Source: Hymenobacter psoromatis (GTDB taxonomy: Bacteria; Bacteroidota; Bacteroidia; Cytophagales; Hymenobacteraceae). Taken from it: 64,000 nucleotides of DNA. The notes under the pieces are model-generated. The model did not search any database and was not told where the DNA came from. It worked only from the letters and a program-made list of their open reading frames with translations. Of the stretch, positions 9,280-18,482 are shown one piece after another; position 1 is the stretch's first letter; each line of letters begins with the position of its first letter. The stretch is from positions 682,001 through 746,000 of the forward strand of contig NZ_JAIFAG010000001.1 of NCBI RefSeq assembly GCF_020012125.1, read 5' to 3'. Position numbers and translations under genes: made by a program.

Positions 9280-10731
9280 ATGAAAACCGCCCTTCTCTTA
9301 CTGGCCGCGCTGCTGGCCGGCTCCTCCTTCGCCCGCGCCCAGGCGCCGGCCGACTCGTCGGTACTGCGGCTCTGGCACCACCCCGATAAGCCCTTCAACG
9401 CCGCTGGCAACGGCAACCCGCTGCTGCCTGGCTACTACGCCGACCCCACCATTGTTGAGGATAAAGGCACCTATTATATCTACGCCACCAGCGACCTGAC
9501 CTACTGGAACGGCATCAACCGGATGGCGGCCTGGACCTCCACCGACTTTGTGAACTGGCAGTGCCAGTACCTCAACTGGCCCACCAAGGCGCAGTGCGGC
9601 AGCTCGACCTCCCAAACGGCCGGCGTGTGGGCACCCAGCGTGGTAAAAGCGCCCAACGGCAAGTTCTACATGTACGTGTCGGTGGGCGAGGAAATCTGGG
9701 TGGGCGTAGCCGACGCGCTGCTCGGCCCTTGGCGCAACGCCCGCGCCGATGGCCAGCCGCTCGTTCGGCACAAGGCATTCTTCTTCGTCGAAACTATTGA
9801 TGCCGAGTGCTTTATTGACGACGATGGCCAAGCGTATTTGTACTGGGGCTCGTCGCACTCCGATTTCGATATCGAAGGCCGCTGCCTGGCCGTGAAGCTC
9901 AAGCCCGACATGATAACCTTCGACGGAGAGCCGCGCGACGTGACGCCGCCGCACTATTTTGAAGCGCCCTACCTGCACAAGCGCGATGGGCAATACTACT
10001 TTTCCTACTCCTGGGGCCACACCTGGGACAAGACGTATCAGGTGCGTTATTCTACAGGCCCTACCCCCTTCGGCCCCTGGACCGAGGGCATGATGCGCCC
10101 CATCCTGGGCACCAATACCAGCGATGCCACCATCTTCTCGACCGGCCACCACACGCTGCTGCGCAGGGGTGTCGATACGTACATCATCTACCACCGCTTC
10201 AACACGGTGAACGAGTACAAAATATCGGCCAAGCTGCGCCAGGTGGCCGTCGATAAGCTCCTCTATAATCCCGATGGCTCCATTCAGCGCGTGGTAACTA
10301 CGCACGTAGGCGTAGGGCCACTGGGGCCGGTACCGCCGCGCAGAAACCTGGCCTACCGCGCCCCCACTACCAGCTCCGGCGACCTCGACCCCAAAACCAA
10401 GGCCAGCTACGCCACCGACGAAAACAACGGCACGCCCTGGATTGGCAAGCCCGGCCCCACCGCCCGGCTCACCGTGGACCTGGGCACCGCCAAGTCGGTG
10501 AAGGAAGTCGCCATCTACCCCGAATACCCCATTTATACCTATCAGTTTGAGGTGCTTACCTCCAATGATAACCGCACCTGGACTTCGGCCGGCCGCCAGA
10601 CGAGCACGCCAGCCGTGGCCTCGCCGCTCACCGTGGCCCTACCCCCCACCAAAGCCCGATACGTGCGCGTGCAGCTGACGCAGCGCACGGGCGGGCCGCG
10701 GGCGGGCGTGTGGGAGGTGAAGGTGTATTAG
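9280..10731 (+). CDS. Secreted GH43-family glycosidase with C-terminal F5/8-type C (CBM32-like) domain
   Basis: The 483-residue protein begins with a signal peptide (MKTALLLLAALLAGSSFARA). The five-blade propeller of GH43 follows, with likely catalytic Asp55 in YYADPTIV (base), Asp174 in ETIDAECF (pKa modulator) and Glu228 in YFEAPYLH (acid). Residues from about 345 to the end form a discoidin/F5-8 type C beta-sandwich, commonly carbohydrate binding. GH43 enzymes mostly cleave arabinose-, xylose- or galactose-containing chains, and the exact substrate is not readable here. The ATG at 9280 starts the signal peptide; an in-frame ATG at 9166 would give an Arg-rich leader and is rejected. The gene is followed by a convergent GH92 gene. 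Confidence 0.88.
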   Translation: MKTALLLLAALLAGSSFARAQAPADSSVLRLWHHPDKPFNAAGNGNPLLPGYYADPTIVEDKGTYYIYATSDLTYWNGINRMAAWTSTDFVNWQCQYLNWPTKAQCGSSTSQTAGVWAPSVVKAPNGKFYMYVSVGEEIWVGVADALLGPWRNARADGQPLVRHKAFFFVETIDAECFIDDDGQAYLYWGSSHSDFDIEGRCLAVKLKPDMITFDGEPRDVTPPHYFEAPYLHKRDGQYYFSYSWGHTWDKTYQVRYSTGPTPFGPWTEGMMRPILGTNTSDATIFSTGHHTLLRRGVDTYIIYHRFNTVNEYKISAKLRQVAVDKLLYNPDGSIQRVVTTHVGVGPLGPVPPRRNLAYRAPTTSSGDLDPKTKASYATDENNGTPWIGKPGPTARLTVDLGTAKSVKEVAIYPEYPIYTYQFEVLTSNDNRTWTSAGRQTSTPAVASPLTVALPPTKARYVRVQLTQRTGGPRAGVWEVKVY

Positions 10732-10753
10732 CGGGGCTCCGCGGAGGGCGGTA

Positions 10754-13207
10754 CTACCGCCCTACCCCCCAACCCATGTTCGGCTGCGGCCCCATTTGCA
10801 GCACCAGCGTCCCGCCCTTCACCAAATCGGCGTGCGCGAGTAGCGGTCGGTTCAGCGGCTGGCCGTTGAGCGTGGCCGACTGGATGTAGACGTTGGTTTC
10901 GGAGTTGTCTTTGGCCTCAATGGTGAAGGTGTGGCCGCCGTAATATTTCTTATCCAGATGCAGCACCACGCGGTCAAATAATGGGCTGCTGAGGTCGTAG
11001 GTGGGGCGCACGGCGGTGCCGCCGTCCATCTCGAAGAGGCCCATTGCCAGCAGCACGTAGAAGGAGGAGAGCTGGCCCTCGTCTTCCTCGCCCACCCAGC
11101 CGCTCAGGGGCGAGTTGTTGTAGAACTTGTTGAGTACGTAGCGGGTGTATTTCTGCGTGAGCCAGGGCTTGCCCGAGTAGTTGAATAGGAACGGGGCCTG
11201 CAGATTGGGCTGGTTGCTGAGGTCCACGTAGCCTTTGGCGAAGCCTTCTTCCAGCCGCTGGTTGAAGCGCTCCGGGCCCACCATGCGCACCAGCTCGGGC
11301 ACGTTCTGGGGCACGAAGAAGGAGTAAATCCAGGCCGTGCCCTCCATCCAGCCCGCCGAGTTCCAGTCGCCTACCGTGCCAAATTTGTGGATGTTGACTG
11401 GGGAAACCCAACTGCCATCGCGGTGGCGGCGGCGCATGTAGCCAGTCTGCGGGTCGAACTGGTTTTTGTAGGACAGCGCCCGCTTGGCAAAATATGCCTG
11501 GTCGTCAGTTTTGCCCAGGGCCTCGGCAAACTGCCCGGCCACGTAGTCGTCGTAGGCATATTCGAGGGTGTTGGACGAAGCCCCGTCCTCGTCGGGCACG
11601 TAGCCATATTGCAAGTACGGGCCGAGCTGGCGGTTGCCCACGTAGCCCCCGCACGGGCCGGCCTGGCCGGGCGTGGTGAGGTCGTGCCTGGTAGCGGCCC
11701 AGGCTTTATTCACGTCAAAATCGCGGATGCCTTTCTGGTAGGCACTTACTATCAGGGCTTTGTGGTGCTGCGCGCCCATCACGGCCGAATACTCCAGGCC
11801 CACCGGCGCATCGGGAATCCAGCCGCCCGAGTCGTAGAGCGCCAGGAAAGAATTGACCCAGGAATTGGCCTTGGCGGGCGTGAGCAGGGTCATCAGCGGC
11901 GTCAGGTTCCACTGCGTGCCCCAGAACGAGTCGCTGCTGTAGGCGGCATCGGCGGGGGCCGTCAGCTGCTGGGTTTTCTCGCAGGCATCGGTGTACTGCC
12001 CGTTCACGTCGCTCATAATGGCGCGGCCGGTGTAGGCGCGGTAGAGGTTGGTGTAGAAGGTTTCCTTGTGCGCCTCGCTCCCGCCCGTCACCTCCACGCG
12101 GCCCAGCAGCTCGTTCCACTCGCGGCGGCCGGCGGCGGCCACGGCATCGAAATTGAAGCCGTAGGACTTGGTTTCGGTCTCCAGATTAAGCCGCGCCTGG
12201 GCCACGCTCACGAAGGAAATACCCGACTTCATCACCACCTGCTCGCCCGCTTTGGTATGGAAGGAGAGCCACACGCCGCAGTCGTCTTTGCCCTCAAATG
12301 CCTTGATATTGTTGTGGATGGTGGCCGGGTTGCGAAACGCGGTGCCGTAGGTGGTAGCCGTGCCCGTGTAGGGCGGCGTCTGCCAGCTGCTGAGGCTGTC
12401 GGCGGCTTTGCTGAATTGCGTTACGAAGTACACCGTGTACTGGTCGGGGTAGCCGCTCTTCTGCTGAATAGAACCTTCTAATTCTGTGGGGCTTACCTGG
12501 CGCACCTGCACCTTCTGGATGGCCACCTGCTCCTCGGTCGGGAAGTCAAAATCGAACAGAATGCGGGCCGGGCCGCTGGTGTTTTCGTCGCCTTGGCGGT
12601 TGCCGGTTTCGGGGAAGGTGAAGCGCAGCCAGCCGGTGCGGGTGGTGGCCGTGAGCTCGGCTTTGGTGCGGGCGTCAAGCAATTCTACACCGTAGTAGCC
12701 GGGCGCGGCGTGCTCGGTGCGCTTGTCGAAGCGCGAGCGGTAGCCGGCGGTCCACATCGTGCCGAAGGGGCCGTCGGGCTCGCCGGGGTAGGTTTTGGTT
12801 TGGTTGAGATTCTCCAAATGGCCGGTGGCGGGCATCACGCTCAGGCCGCTCAGGCCGAAGGCGTGCAGGTGGCTGAAGCCCGAAATGCTGCTCACGGTGT
12901 ACTCGTAGCCGGCCGTCCACACCTGCCCCTGGTTATCAGGACTCAGCTTGACCATACCAAACGGCACCGTCGGCCCCGGAAACAGCGCCCAGCGCGAGTT
13001 GGAAGTGCCCGTGAATACGTTGACGTAATCAACTGGCTGCTTGGCGGCTGCCTTAGTGGCGGCTGGCCCCGGCCCCTTCCGCCGTGCCTGGGCCGGGGCC
13101 AGCCGCGGCAATAGCAGCAAAGCCAACAGGCAAGCCATTAACAGCTTAATAATATAATGCTGATGGCCAATAAGCTGAGTAGGGTAGGAGCAGGCCGGTG
13201 TAGTCAT
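10754..13207 (-). CDS. GH92 family alpha-mannosidase
   Basis: GH92 enzymes are calcium-dependent exo-alpha-mannosidases. The N-terminal sandwich motif VNVFTGTSNSRWALFPG and PFGMVKLSPDNQG, SGFSHLHAFGLSG, and the later (alpha/alpha)6 segments such as FWGTQWNLTPLMTLL and SGWVGEEDEGQLSSF are typical. Length (about 817 residues) is usual. The N-terminal signal sequence is membrane-like (MACLLALLLLPRLAPAQA). Its start could be the ATG at 13207, used here because it keeps some positive charge before the hydrophobic stretch, or the ATG at 13138. The gene is divergent from the mannose-6-phosphate isomerase-like gene, and together they suggest mannose release and use. Confidence 0.9.
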   Translation of the reverse strand: MTTPACSYPTQLIGHQHYIIKLLMACLLALLLLPRLAPAQARRKGPGPAATKAAAKQPVDYVNVFTGTSNSRWALFPGPTVPFGMVKLSPDNQGQVWTAGYEYTVSSISGFSHLHAFGLSGLSVMPATGHLENLNQTKTYPGEPDGPFGTMWTAGYRSRFDKRTEHAAPGYYGVELLDARTKAELTATTRTGWLRFTFPETGNRQGDENTSGPARILFDFDFPTEEQVAIQKVQVRQVSPTELEGSIQQKSGYPDQYTVYFVTQFSKAADSLSSWQTPPYTGTATTYGTAFRNPATIHNNIKAFEGKDDCGVWLSFHTKAGEQVVMKSGISFVSVAQARLNLETETKSYGFNFDAVAAAGRREWNELLGRVEVTGGSEAHKETFYTNLYRAYTGRAIMSDVNGQYTDACEKTQQLTAPADAAYSSDSFWGTQWNLTPLMTLLTPAKANSWVNSFLALYDSGGWIPDAPVGLEYSAVMGAQHHKALIVSAYQKGIRDFDVNKAWAATRHDLTTPGQAGPCGGYVGNRQLGPYLQYGYVPDEDGASSNTLEYAYDDYVAGQFAEALGKTDDQAYFAKRALSYKNQFDPQTGYMRRRHRDGSWVSPVNIHKFGTVGDWNSAGWMEGTAWIYSFFVPQNVPELVRMVGPERFNQRLEEGFAKGYVDLSNQPNLQAPFLFNYSGKPWLTQKYTRYVLNKFYNNSPLSGWVGEEDEGQLSSFYVLLAMGLFEMDGGTAVRPTYDLSSPLFDRVVLHLDKKYYGGHTFTIEAKDNSETNVYIQSATLNGQPLNRPLLAHADLVKGGTLVLQMGPQPNMGWGVGR

Positions 13208-13289
13208 GGGAATGGGGGGTAGGGCTAAGGGTAACCACTTGGCTTCACCCAATCAATAAAGCTGAGAAGCGGTCAGCCAGCCTGGCTCT

Positions 13290-13368
13290 TTTTGCTAAAG
13301 CCTGAGGAGTAGGACAAAATAAGCGACTATTTTAGCAAAATGAAAAATTATTTTGCTCGCTTTGCTAG
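13290..13368. promoter_or_regulatory. Candidate operator cluster between GH92 and the isomerase gene
   Basis: The divergent intergenic region holds a perfect 10-base inverted pair, TTTTGCTAAA (13290-13299) and TTTAGCAAAA (13331-13340), followed by two more partial copies, TTTTGCTCG (13351) and TTTGCTAG (13361). This repeated TTTTGCT box, absent from nearby spaces I read, is a plausible binding site for a sugar-responsive regulator. The DeoR-type gene at 15228 is the nearest candidate. This is inference only. Confidence 0.4.
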
Positions 13369-13431
13369 TAAACAAGCATTTTTAACGTCAATATTTGCGG
13401 TAGCTAGCCACTATGGCCTTGGCTTGACTCT

Positions 13432-15189
13432 ATGCGTTCCTCCAACTACGATAAATATCCCTTCGTGCCGATAGCCGCGGCGGCCGACGCTTGTTACCTT
13501 GGCTGGGCGGCAATTGGCGCGGTGTTGCAGGCGGCCCTACCCCCCTCCGGCCCGGCAGTGCTGGCCATCGAGTGCTACCCCGGCACCGACCTGGCGCGTC
13601 TGCGCCAGGAGCTGGAGCCGGCCCTACCCCCCCCAACCCGCTGGGTGGTGGCCGATGCGCTGTACCGCTCTCCGGCCGAGATTGACGCGATGGTGGCCGG
13701 CCCGCTCACCGACGACCCGGTATTTGGCCGGCTTAACGGGCTGACGGTGGCCGATTTCTTTGCCCCCAATAAGCTGCAAGCAGCTCAGCAGCAATTGCGT
13801 CAACATACTGATGGTCTGGTAATAGTGCTGGGCACCGGGGCCACGCTTGTCTGCCCTACCCCCGCTATATTGGTGTATGCTGACCTGGCCCGCTGGGAAA
13901 TCCAGCTGCGGCAGCGGCGCGGCGAAATTGCCAACCTGGGCAGCGACAACTTCGCCGAAAAAGCCAGCCTGAAGTACAAGCGCGCCTTTTTCGTGGATTG
14001 GCGGGCCGCCGACCGGCTCAAGAAGCAGGCTTTGCCCCGCGCCGACTTTTTGCTCGATGCCCACGACCCCGCGCAGCCCAAACTTATCACCGGGGCCGCC
14101 CTGCGGGCCGGGCTGGCGGCGGCGGCGCGGCGGCCGTTCCGGGTGGTGCCGTTTTTCGACCCCGGCCCCTGGGGCGGGCAGTGGATGCGCGCGGTGTGCG
14201 ACCTGCCCGACGGCCCCGCCAACTACGCCTGGTGCTTCGACTGCGTGCCCGAGGAAAACAGCCTGCTGCTGGGTTTCGGTGCGGCGCGGGTCGAAATTCC
14301 AAGTATTGACCTGGTATTTACCCACCCCCGCGAGCTGCTGGGCGAGGCTGTGCACGCCCGTTTCGGCACCGAGTTTCCCATCCGCTTCGACCTGCTCGAT
14401 ACCGTGGGTGGCGGCAACCTCTCGCTGCAAGTCCACCCCCTCACCGAGTACGCCTTCGACCACTTCGGCCTGCCTTACACCCAGGATGAAAGCTACTATA
14501 TGCTGGATGCCGAGCCGGACGCTACGGTGTATCTGGGCTTAAAGGAAGATATTGATTATCAGGCCATGCTGCTTGATTTAGCGCAAGCGCAGCGGGACCC
14601 GGCCGCACCCTTTCCGGCCGAGCGCTACGCGCAGCAATTTCCGGCCCACCGGCACGACCACTTTCTGATTCCGGCCGGCACCATTCACTGCTCCGGGGCG
14701 GGCAGCATGGTGCTGGAAATTTCGGCTACCCCCTTCATTTTTACCTTCAAGCTCTGGGACTGGAACCGCCTGGGCCTCGACGGCCGGCCCCGCCCCATTC
14801 ACCTCGCCCACGGCGCGGCCAATATGCAGCCCGAGCGCACCACCGCCTGGGTAGCGCGCCACCTGGTGAACGCGGTGGAGCCCGTGGCCCAGGGTGCGGG
14901 CTGGCGCGAGGAGCGCACCGGCCTGCACGCGCGCGAATTTATCGAAACGCGCCGCCACTGGTTCACTGGCCCCGTGCCCCACCACACCGGCGGCGGCGTC
15001 AACGTGCTCAACCTGGTGCAGGGCGCGGAGGCCGTCATAGAGAGCCCGACCGGCGCGTTTGCGCCGTTCGTGGTGCATTATGCCGAGACGTTTATCGTGC
15101 CGGCGGCGGTGGGGGAATATACTATTCGGCCTCATGGCCCGGCAGAGGGCACCGAGTGCGCTACGATGAAGGCGTATGTGCGGACGTGA
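13432..15189 (+). CDS. Class I mannose-6-phosphate isomerase-like protein with extra N-terminal domain
   Basis: The 585-residue product is much longer than a standard ManA (about 320-390). The C-terminal half is a cupin-type isomerase with the zinc-site segment LSLQVHP (residues 331-336) and a later DHFLIPAGTIHCSG. The first 240 residues resemble a degenerate kinase-like P-loop fold but have no Walker A. This long form exists in other Bacteroidota. Expected reaction: mannose-6-phosphate to fructose-6-phosphate, though the extra domain may alter substrate or regulation. It is followed after 38 bases by the DeoR regulator and sits divergent from the mannosidase. Confidence 0.82.
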   Translation: MRSSNYDKYPFVPIAAAADACYLGWAAIGAVLQAALPPSGPAVLAIECYPGTDLARLRQELEPALPPPTRWVVADALYRSPAEIDAMVAGPLTDDPVFGRLNGLTVADFFAPNKLQAAQQQLRQHTDGLVIVLGTGATLVCPTPAILVYADLARWEIQLRQRRGEIANLGSDNFAEKASLKYKRAFFVDWRAADRLKKQALPRADFLLDAHDPAQPKLITGAALRAGLAAAARRPFRVVPFFDPGPWGGQWMRAVCDLPDGPANYAWCFDCVPEENSLLLGFGAARVEIPSIDLVFTHPRELLGEAVHARFGTEFPIRFDLLDTVGGGNLSLQVHPLTEYAFDHFGLPYTQDESYYMLDAEPDATVYLGLKEDIDYQAMLLDLAQAQRDPAAPFPAERYAQQFPAHRHDHFLIPAGTIHCSGAGSMVLEISATPFIFTFKLWDWNRLGLDGRPRPIHLAHGAANMQPERTTAWVARHLVNAVEPVAQGAGWREERTGLHAREFIETRRHWFTGPVPHHTGGGVNVLNLVQGAEAVIESPTGAFAPFVVHYAETFIVPAAVGEYTIRPHGPAEGTECATMKAYVRT

Positions 15190-15227
15190 TGGGTGAGGCA
15201 CCCGCCAGAACAAATAATTAACTGATT

Positions 15228-16028
15228 ATGACCAATCCCCTACCCCCCGAAAACCCCGCCGCCGCCCGCGCCCAAACCATCGTCGAAAAGCTGCTGCACA
15301 CCGGCACCGTCACCGTGGATGAGCTGGCCGAGCAGTTCGACGTGTCGGTGGCCACCGTGCGGCGCGACCTCGTGGAATTGGAGCAGCGCGGCCGCCTGCG
15401 GCGTACCCACGGCGGGGCCGTGCCCATCGAGCCGCTGCTCTACGAGCCGTTTCGCTATAACTCCAGCTTTCACGAGCAGATGGACCGCAACCTCGCCGAA
15501 AAGCGCCGCATCGGACTGGCCGCGGCGGCGCTTATTGAGCCCGGCGAAACCATCTCGCTCACCGCCGGCACCACTACCACGCAGGTAACGCGCAGCCTGC
15601 GGCCGGGCGCCAACGTGACAGTCATCACCAACACCGTGAACGTGGCAATGGAGCTGAGCCAGCGCGACGACGTGCGGGTATTCGTGGCCGGGGGCTTTCT
15701 CACGGGCGGCTGGTTTTCGCTGGTAGGGGCAGCCACTGCGCAGGCGCTGAGCCAGTTTTTCGTGGATAAAGTCTTCATCGGCGTCAACGGCATTGACGCG
15801 CAAAAGGGCCTCACCTCACTGCATCCCGAAGAAGCGGCCGCCATTCAGGTGATGCTGCGGCAGGCCCGGCGGCGCATCGTGGTGGCCGACCATACCAAGC
15901 TCGGCACCGTGGCCACCGCCCTCATCTGCCCCACCGCCGAGGTCCACCAGCTCATCACCGACTCGGAAGCCACGGCGGCGCAGCTCGCGCCTTTTCGGGA
16001 AATGGGTATTGAGGTGCTGGTAGTTTGA
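15228..16028 (+). CDS. DeoR/GlpR-family transcriptional regulator
   Basis: The 266-residue protein has the DeoR layout: N-terminal HTH (VDELAEQFDVSVATVRRDL, residues about 31-49) followed by the sugar-phosphate-sensing DeoRC domain with GETISLTAGTTTTQV and the later KGLTSLHPEEAA segment. Such proteins repress sugar operons and respond to phosphorylated sugars. It is co-oriented between the isomerase-like gene and the MFS sugar porter, so control of this block, including the TTTTGCT boxes upstream of the isomerase gene, is likely. The ATG follows AACTGATT, with no SD sequence. Confidence 0.9.
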   Translation: MTNPLPPENPAAARAQTIVEKLLHTGTVTVDELAEQFDVSVATVRRDLVELEQRGRLRRTHGGAVPIEPLLYEPFRYNSSFHEQMDRNLAEKRRIGLAAAALIEPGETISLTAGTTTTQVTRSLRPGANVTVITNTVNVAMELSQRDDVRVFVAGGFLTGGWFSLVGAATAQALSQFFVDKVFIGVNGIDAQKGLTSLHPEEAAAIQVMLRQARRRIVVADHTKLGTVATALICPTAEVHQLITDSEATAAQLAPFREMGIEVLVV

Positions 16029-16064
16029 GGCTCTTCAGTGAAGTTTCAAGGACTAAAAAAGAAC

Positions 16065-16194
16065 GTCATGCTCATCTTGCGTCCGCGCAGCGGAGCGTAG
16101 TCGAAGCATCTCTACCGCTTCGTTGAACGGCGCGGATGAAGCGGCAGAGATGCTTCGACTACGCTCCGCTGCGCGGACGCAAGATGAGCATGAC
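16065..16194. repeat. Long palindromic repeat, 57-base arms
   Basis: Left arm 16065-16121 and right arm 16138-16194 are reverse complements with one mismatch around a 16-base loop. The arm contains GTCATGCTCATCTTGCG and GTAGTCGAAGCATCTCT. Its shape resembles dispersed GTCATGCT...GAAGCATCTC elements known from Bacteroidota genomes. It fills most of the space between the DeoR and MFS genes, both on the plus strand, so it could terminate or modulate read-through. Confidence 0.85.
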
Positions 16195-16241
16195 CGTTCA
16201 TTCAATTATTTAATCGGTAACTCACCACTCATTCCCACCAC

Positions 16242-17633
16242 ATGCCTCCTTCTCATTCGCCCGGCCCACTATCCCGCGAGGCGGCCGGCGCGGCGGCCCT
16301 TTCGGCCCCGGCCGGCTCTACTGGCTACGTGTACCTGATTGCGGCGGTGGCGGCGCTGGGCGGGCTGCTGTTCGGTTTCGACACGGCCATTATCAACGGC
16401 GCGCTGGTATTTTTGAAGAAGGATTTTGGGCTGAATGATACGCAGACTGAGTTGGCGGCCAGTAGTATCCTGTTTGGCGCGGTGGTGGGGGCGGCCGTGG
16501 CCGGCTGGCTCACTGACCGCTACGGGCGGCGGCGGCTGCTGTTTGGAGCGGCGCTGCTGTTCACGCTTTCCTCGCTGGCGGCGGCGGTGCCGCGCACGCT
16601 CACCGAGTTTGTGGTGGCGCGGCTGGTGGGCGGCCTCGCCATTGGCGTGGCCTCGCTGCTGGCCCCGCTCTACATTGCCGAAGTTGCACCGGCTCCCATT
16701 CGCGGCAAGCTGGTGACGCTCAATCAGCTGGCCATTGTATCGGGCATTCTGCTGGCCTACGTGACCAGCTACTACCTGGCGGGCCTGGGGCTGGTGGCGT
16801 GGCGCTGGATGTTTGCCTCGGCGGCGCTGCCTTCGTCGCTATTCATGTTCGCGCTGCTGCTCGTGCCCGAAAGCCCGCGCTGGCTGCTGGGCCAGGGCCG
16901 CGAAGCCGAAGCTCTGCGCACTCTCACCCGCCTCAACGGCCCGATAGCCGCCGCCGCCGAGGCCACCGAAATCCACGCCGCGCTGGCCGCCGAGCGCGAC
17001 GAGTCCACCAGCCTGTTTCAGCCGCGCCTGCGCCGGCCGCTGTGCATCGCGGTGGTGCTGGCGGTGTTGCAGCAGGTGACGGGCATCAATACCATTCTGT
17101 ACTACGGCTCCATTATTTTCACTGAGCACAGCGGGCAGAGCGCGGCCTCGGCCATTGGGGCCAATGCCCTGATTGGCGGCATCAACTTCGCGGGCACCGT
17201 CGTGGCCCTGTTCGTGATTGATAGGGTAGGGCGCAAGCCGCTGCTGCTGCTGGCCTCGGGCGGCATGGCGCTGGCGCTGGGGGCGCTGGTGGTGGCCCTG
17301 CAACTGCATGCGCCGGGCCCGTGGCTGCTGGGATTGATTATGGGTTACGTGGCCTGCTTCGCCGTGGGGCTGGGGCCGGGCGTGTGGGTCGTCATCACCG
17401 AAATTTTCCCCACCGCCGTGCGCGGCCGGGCCGCCTCGGTGGCCACGGTGGCGCTGTGGATAGCCTGCACGGTCATTTCCTTCACTTTCCTCTCGCTGGT
17501 AAAAGCCGCTGGGCTGGCTGGCGCGTTCGGGCTCTACGCGGTGCTGTCGGCCTTCACGTTCGTGTTCGTGTGGCGCGGCGTGCCCGAAACCAAAGGCCGC
17601 ACCCTGGAGGAGATTGAGCGCACCTGGCAGTAG
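16242..17633 (+). CDS. Sugar porter of the major facilitator superfamily (XylE/GLUT type)
   Basis: The 463-residue inner-membrane protein has about 12 membrane helices and the sugar porter signatures: GWLTDRYGRRR after helix 2, the PESPRWLLGQGR block at the end of the N-terminal half, QQVTGINTILYYG in helix 7, DRVGRKPLL, and the terminal PETKGRTLEEIE. Family members import hexoses or pentoses with protons. The context of GH92, isomerase and DeoR regulator suggests a monosaccharide such as mannose, but this is not proven by sequence. A 37-residue extension precedes helix 1. Confidence 0.93.
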   Translation: MPPSHSPGPLSREAAGAAALSAPAGSTGYVYLIAAVAALGGLLFGFDTAIINGALVFLKKDFGLNDTQTELAASSILFGAVVGAAVAGWLTDRYGRRRLLFGAALLFTLSSLAAAVPRTLTEFVVARLVGGLAIGVASLLAPLYIAEVAPAPIRGKLVTLNQLAIVSGILLAYVTSYYLAGLGLVAWRWMFASAALPSSLFMFALLLVPESPRWLLGQGREAEALRTLTRLNGPIAAAAEATEIHAALAAERDESTSLFQPRLRRPLCIAVVLAVLQQVTGINTILYYGSIIFTEHSGQSAASAIGANALIGGINFAGTVVALFVIDRVGRKPLLLLASGGMALALGALVVALQLHAPGPWLLGLIMGYVACFAVGLGPGVWVVITEIFPTAVRGRAASVATVALWIACTVISFTFLSLVKAAGLAGAFGLYAVLSAFTFVFVWRGVPETKGRTLEEIERTWQ

Positions 17634-17655
17634 GGGAGGGGGTAGGGACTGAGAA

Positions 17656-17710
17656 TTAAAAATGATGAATTAAAAATCTGACAGTCAGATTTTTAATTCA
17701 TCATTTTTAA
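17656..17710. terminator. AT-rich 27-bp near-perfect palindrome between convergent genes
   Basis: The arms 17656-17682 and 17684-17710 are exact reverse complements with a single central base. The core AATGATGAATTA also occurs at 29671-29684. Placed between the convergent MFS and exonuclease genes, it could act as a bidirectional terminator or be a dispersed repeat. Confidence 0.65.
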
Positions 17711-17752
17711 TTTTTAATTAATTTCGAAAACCACCGTGCCGGGCCTACCCCC

Positions 17753-18430
17753 TTAAATCATCCCCAGCCAGTATTTCCAAAACGGCCGGCGGGCGGCGGT
17801 CAGCGCGGCGTGGGTAGGCGGCGGTTGCAATGTGGGCTGGCTGGCCAGCACTTCGGCGTCGATGTCGCCGGTGCGGCGCAGTTCGAAAAAGCACTGCGCG
17901 GTGGCCTCGGCATCGGCTAAGGCGTCATGCTGCTTGCCCATCGGCTGGCCGAATTGGCGCTGGTACAGGTCGGCCAGGCGCAGATACTGCTGGCGCACCG
18001 GCTGCCAGAAGCGTCCGGTGAGGCGCATGGTGCAGAAAGTTCGTAGGCCCAGCAACGCATTATCGAGCCCCGAGCGATGAAAGCTGACGCCCACCATGTG
18101 GTAATCCAACTCAATGAAGTGGCCCACTACCAGGGGTTTATAGCGCCGCAGGTCGTCGTGCAGGCGTTGCATCACCGGCAGGCGGGCCTCACCATTCTCG
18201 TGCAGGTAAGCCAGCGTGAGGCCGTGCACCTGCATGGAGGCGGGCGTCAGGTCGTAGTCGCTGGGCCGGATGTAGTGGTTTTCAGTCTTTACCAGCTCGC
18301 CGGCCGCCGTGTAGATGAGCCAGGCCACCTGCGCCACGTGCGGCCACGCGCCGGGCTCGGCGTAGGGCCGGTGCCAGTCGGCGGGCAAGCCCGACGTCTC
18401 AGTATCAACGAAAAGCAGGTACTCGGCCAC
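17753..18430 (-). CDS. DnaQ-like DEDDh 3'-5' exonuclease
   Basis: The 225-residue protein carries the three exonuclease motifs: Exo I FVDTETSGLP (residues 7-16), Exo II HFIELDYHM, and Exo III HDALADAEAT with the DEDDh histidine. It resembles the epsilon proofreading subunit of DNA polymerase III and RNase T-like nucleases, but it is a standalone domain. The apparent start is GTG, which places VAEYLLFVDTETSG at the N-terminus as expected. It is likely cytoplasmic. A perfect 27-bp hairpin lies 53 bases upstream. Confidence 0.9.
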   Translation of the reverse strand: MAEYLLFVDTETSGLPADWHRPYAEPGAWPHVAQVAWLIYTAAGELVKTENHYIRPSDYDLTPASMQVHGLTLAYLHENGEARLPVMQRLHDDLRRYKPLVVGHFIELDYHMVGVSFHRSGLDNALLGLRTFCTMRLTGRFWQPVRQQYLRLADLYQRQFGQPMGKQHDALADAEATAQCFFELRRTGDIDAEVLASQPTLQPPPTHAALTAARRPFWKYWLGMI

Positions 18431-18482
18431 GACGCAAAAGTAACGAGCAATGCTGAACTGACGTTACGCGGGTTCTTCGTTG

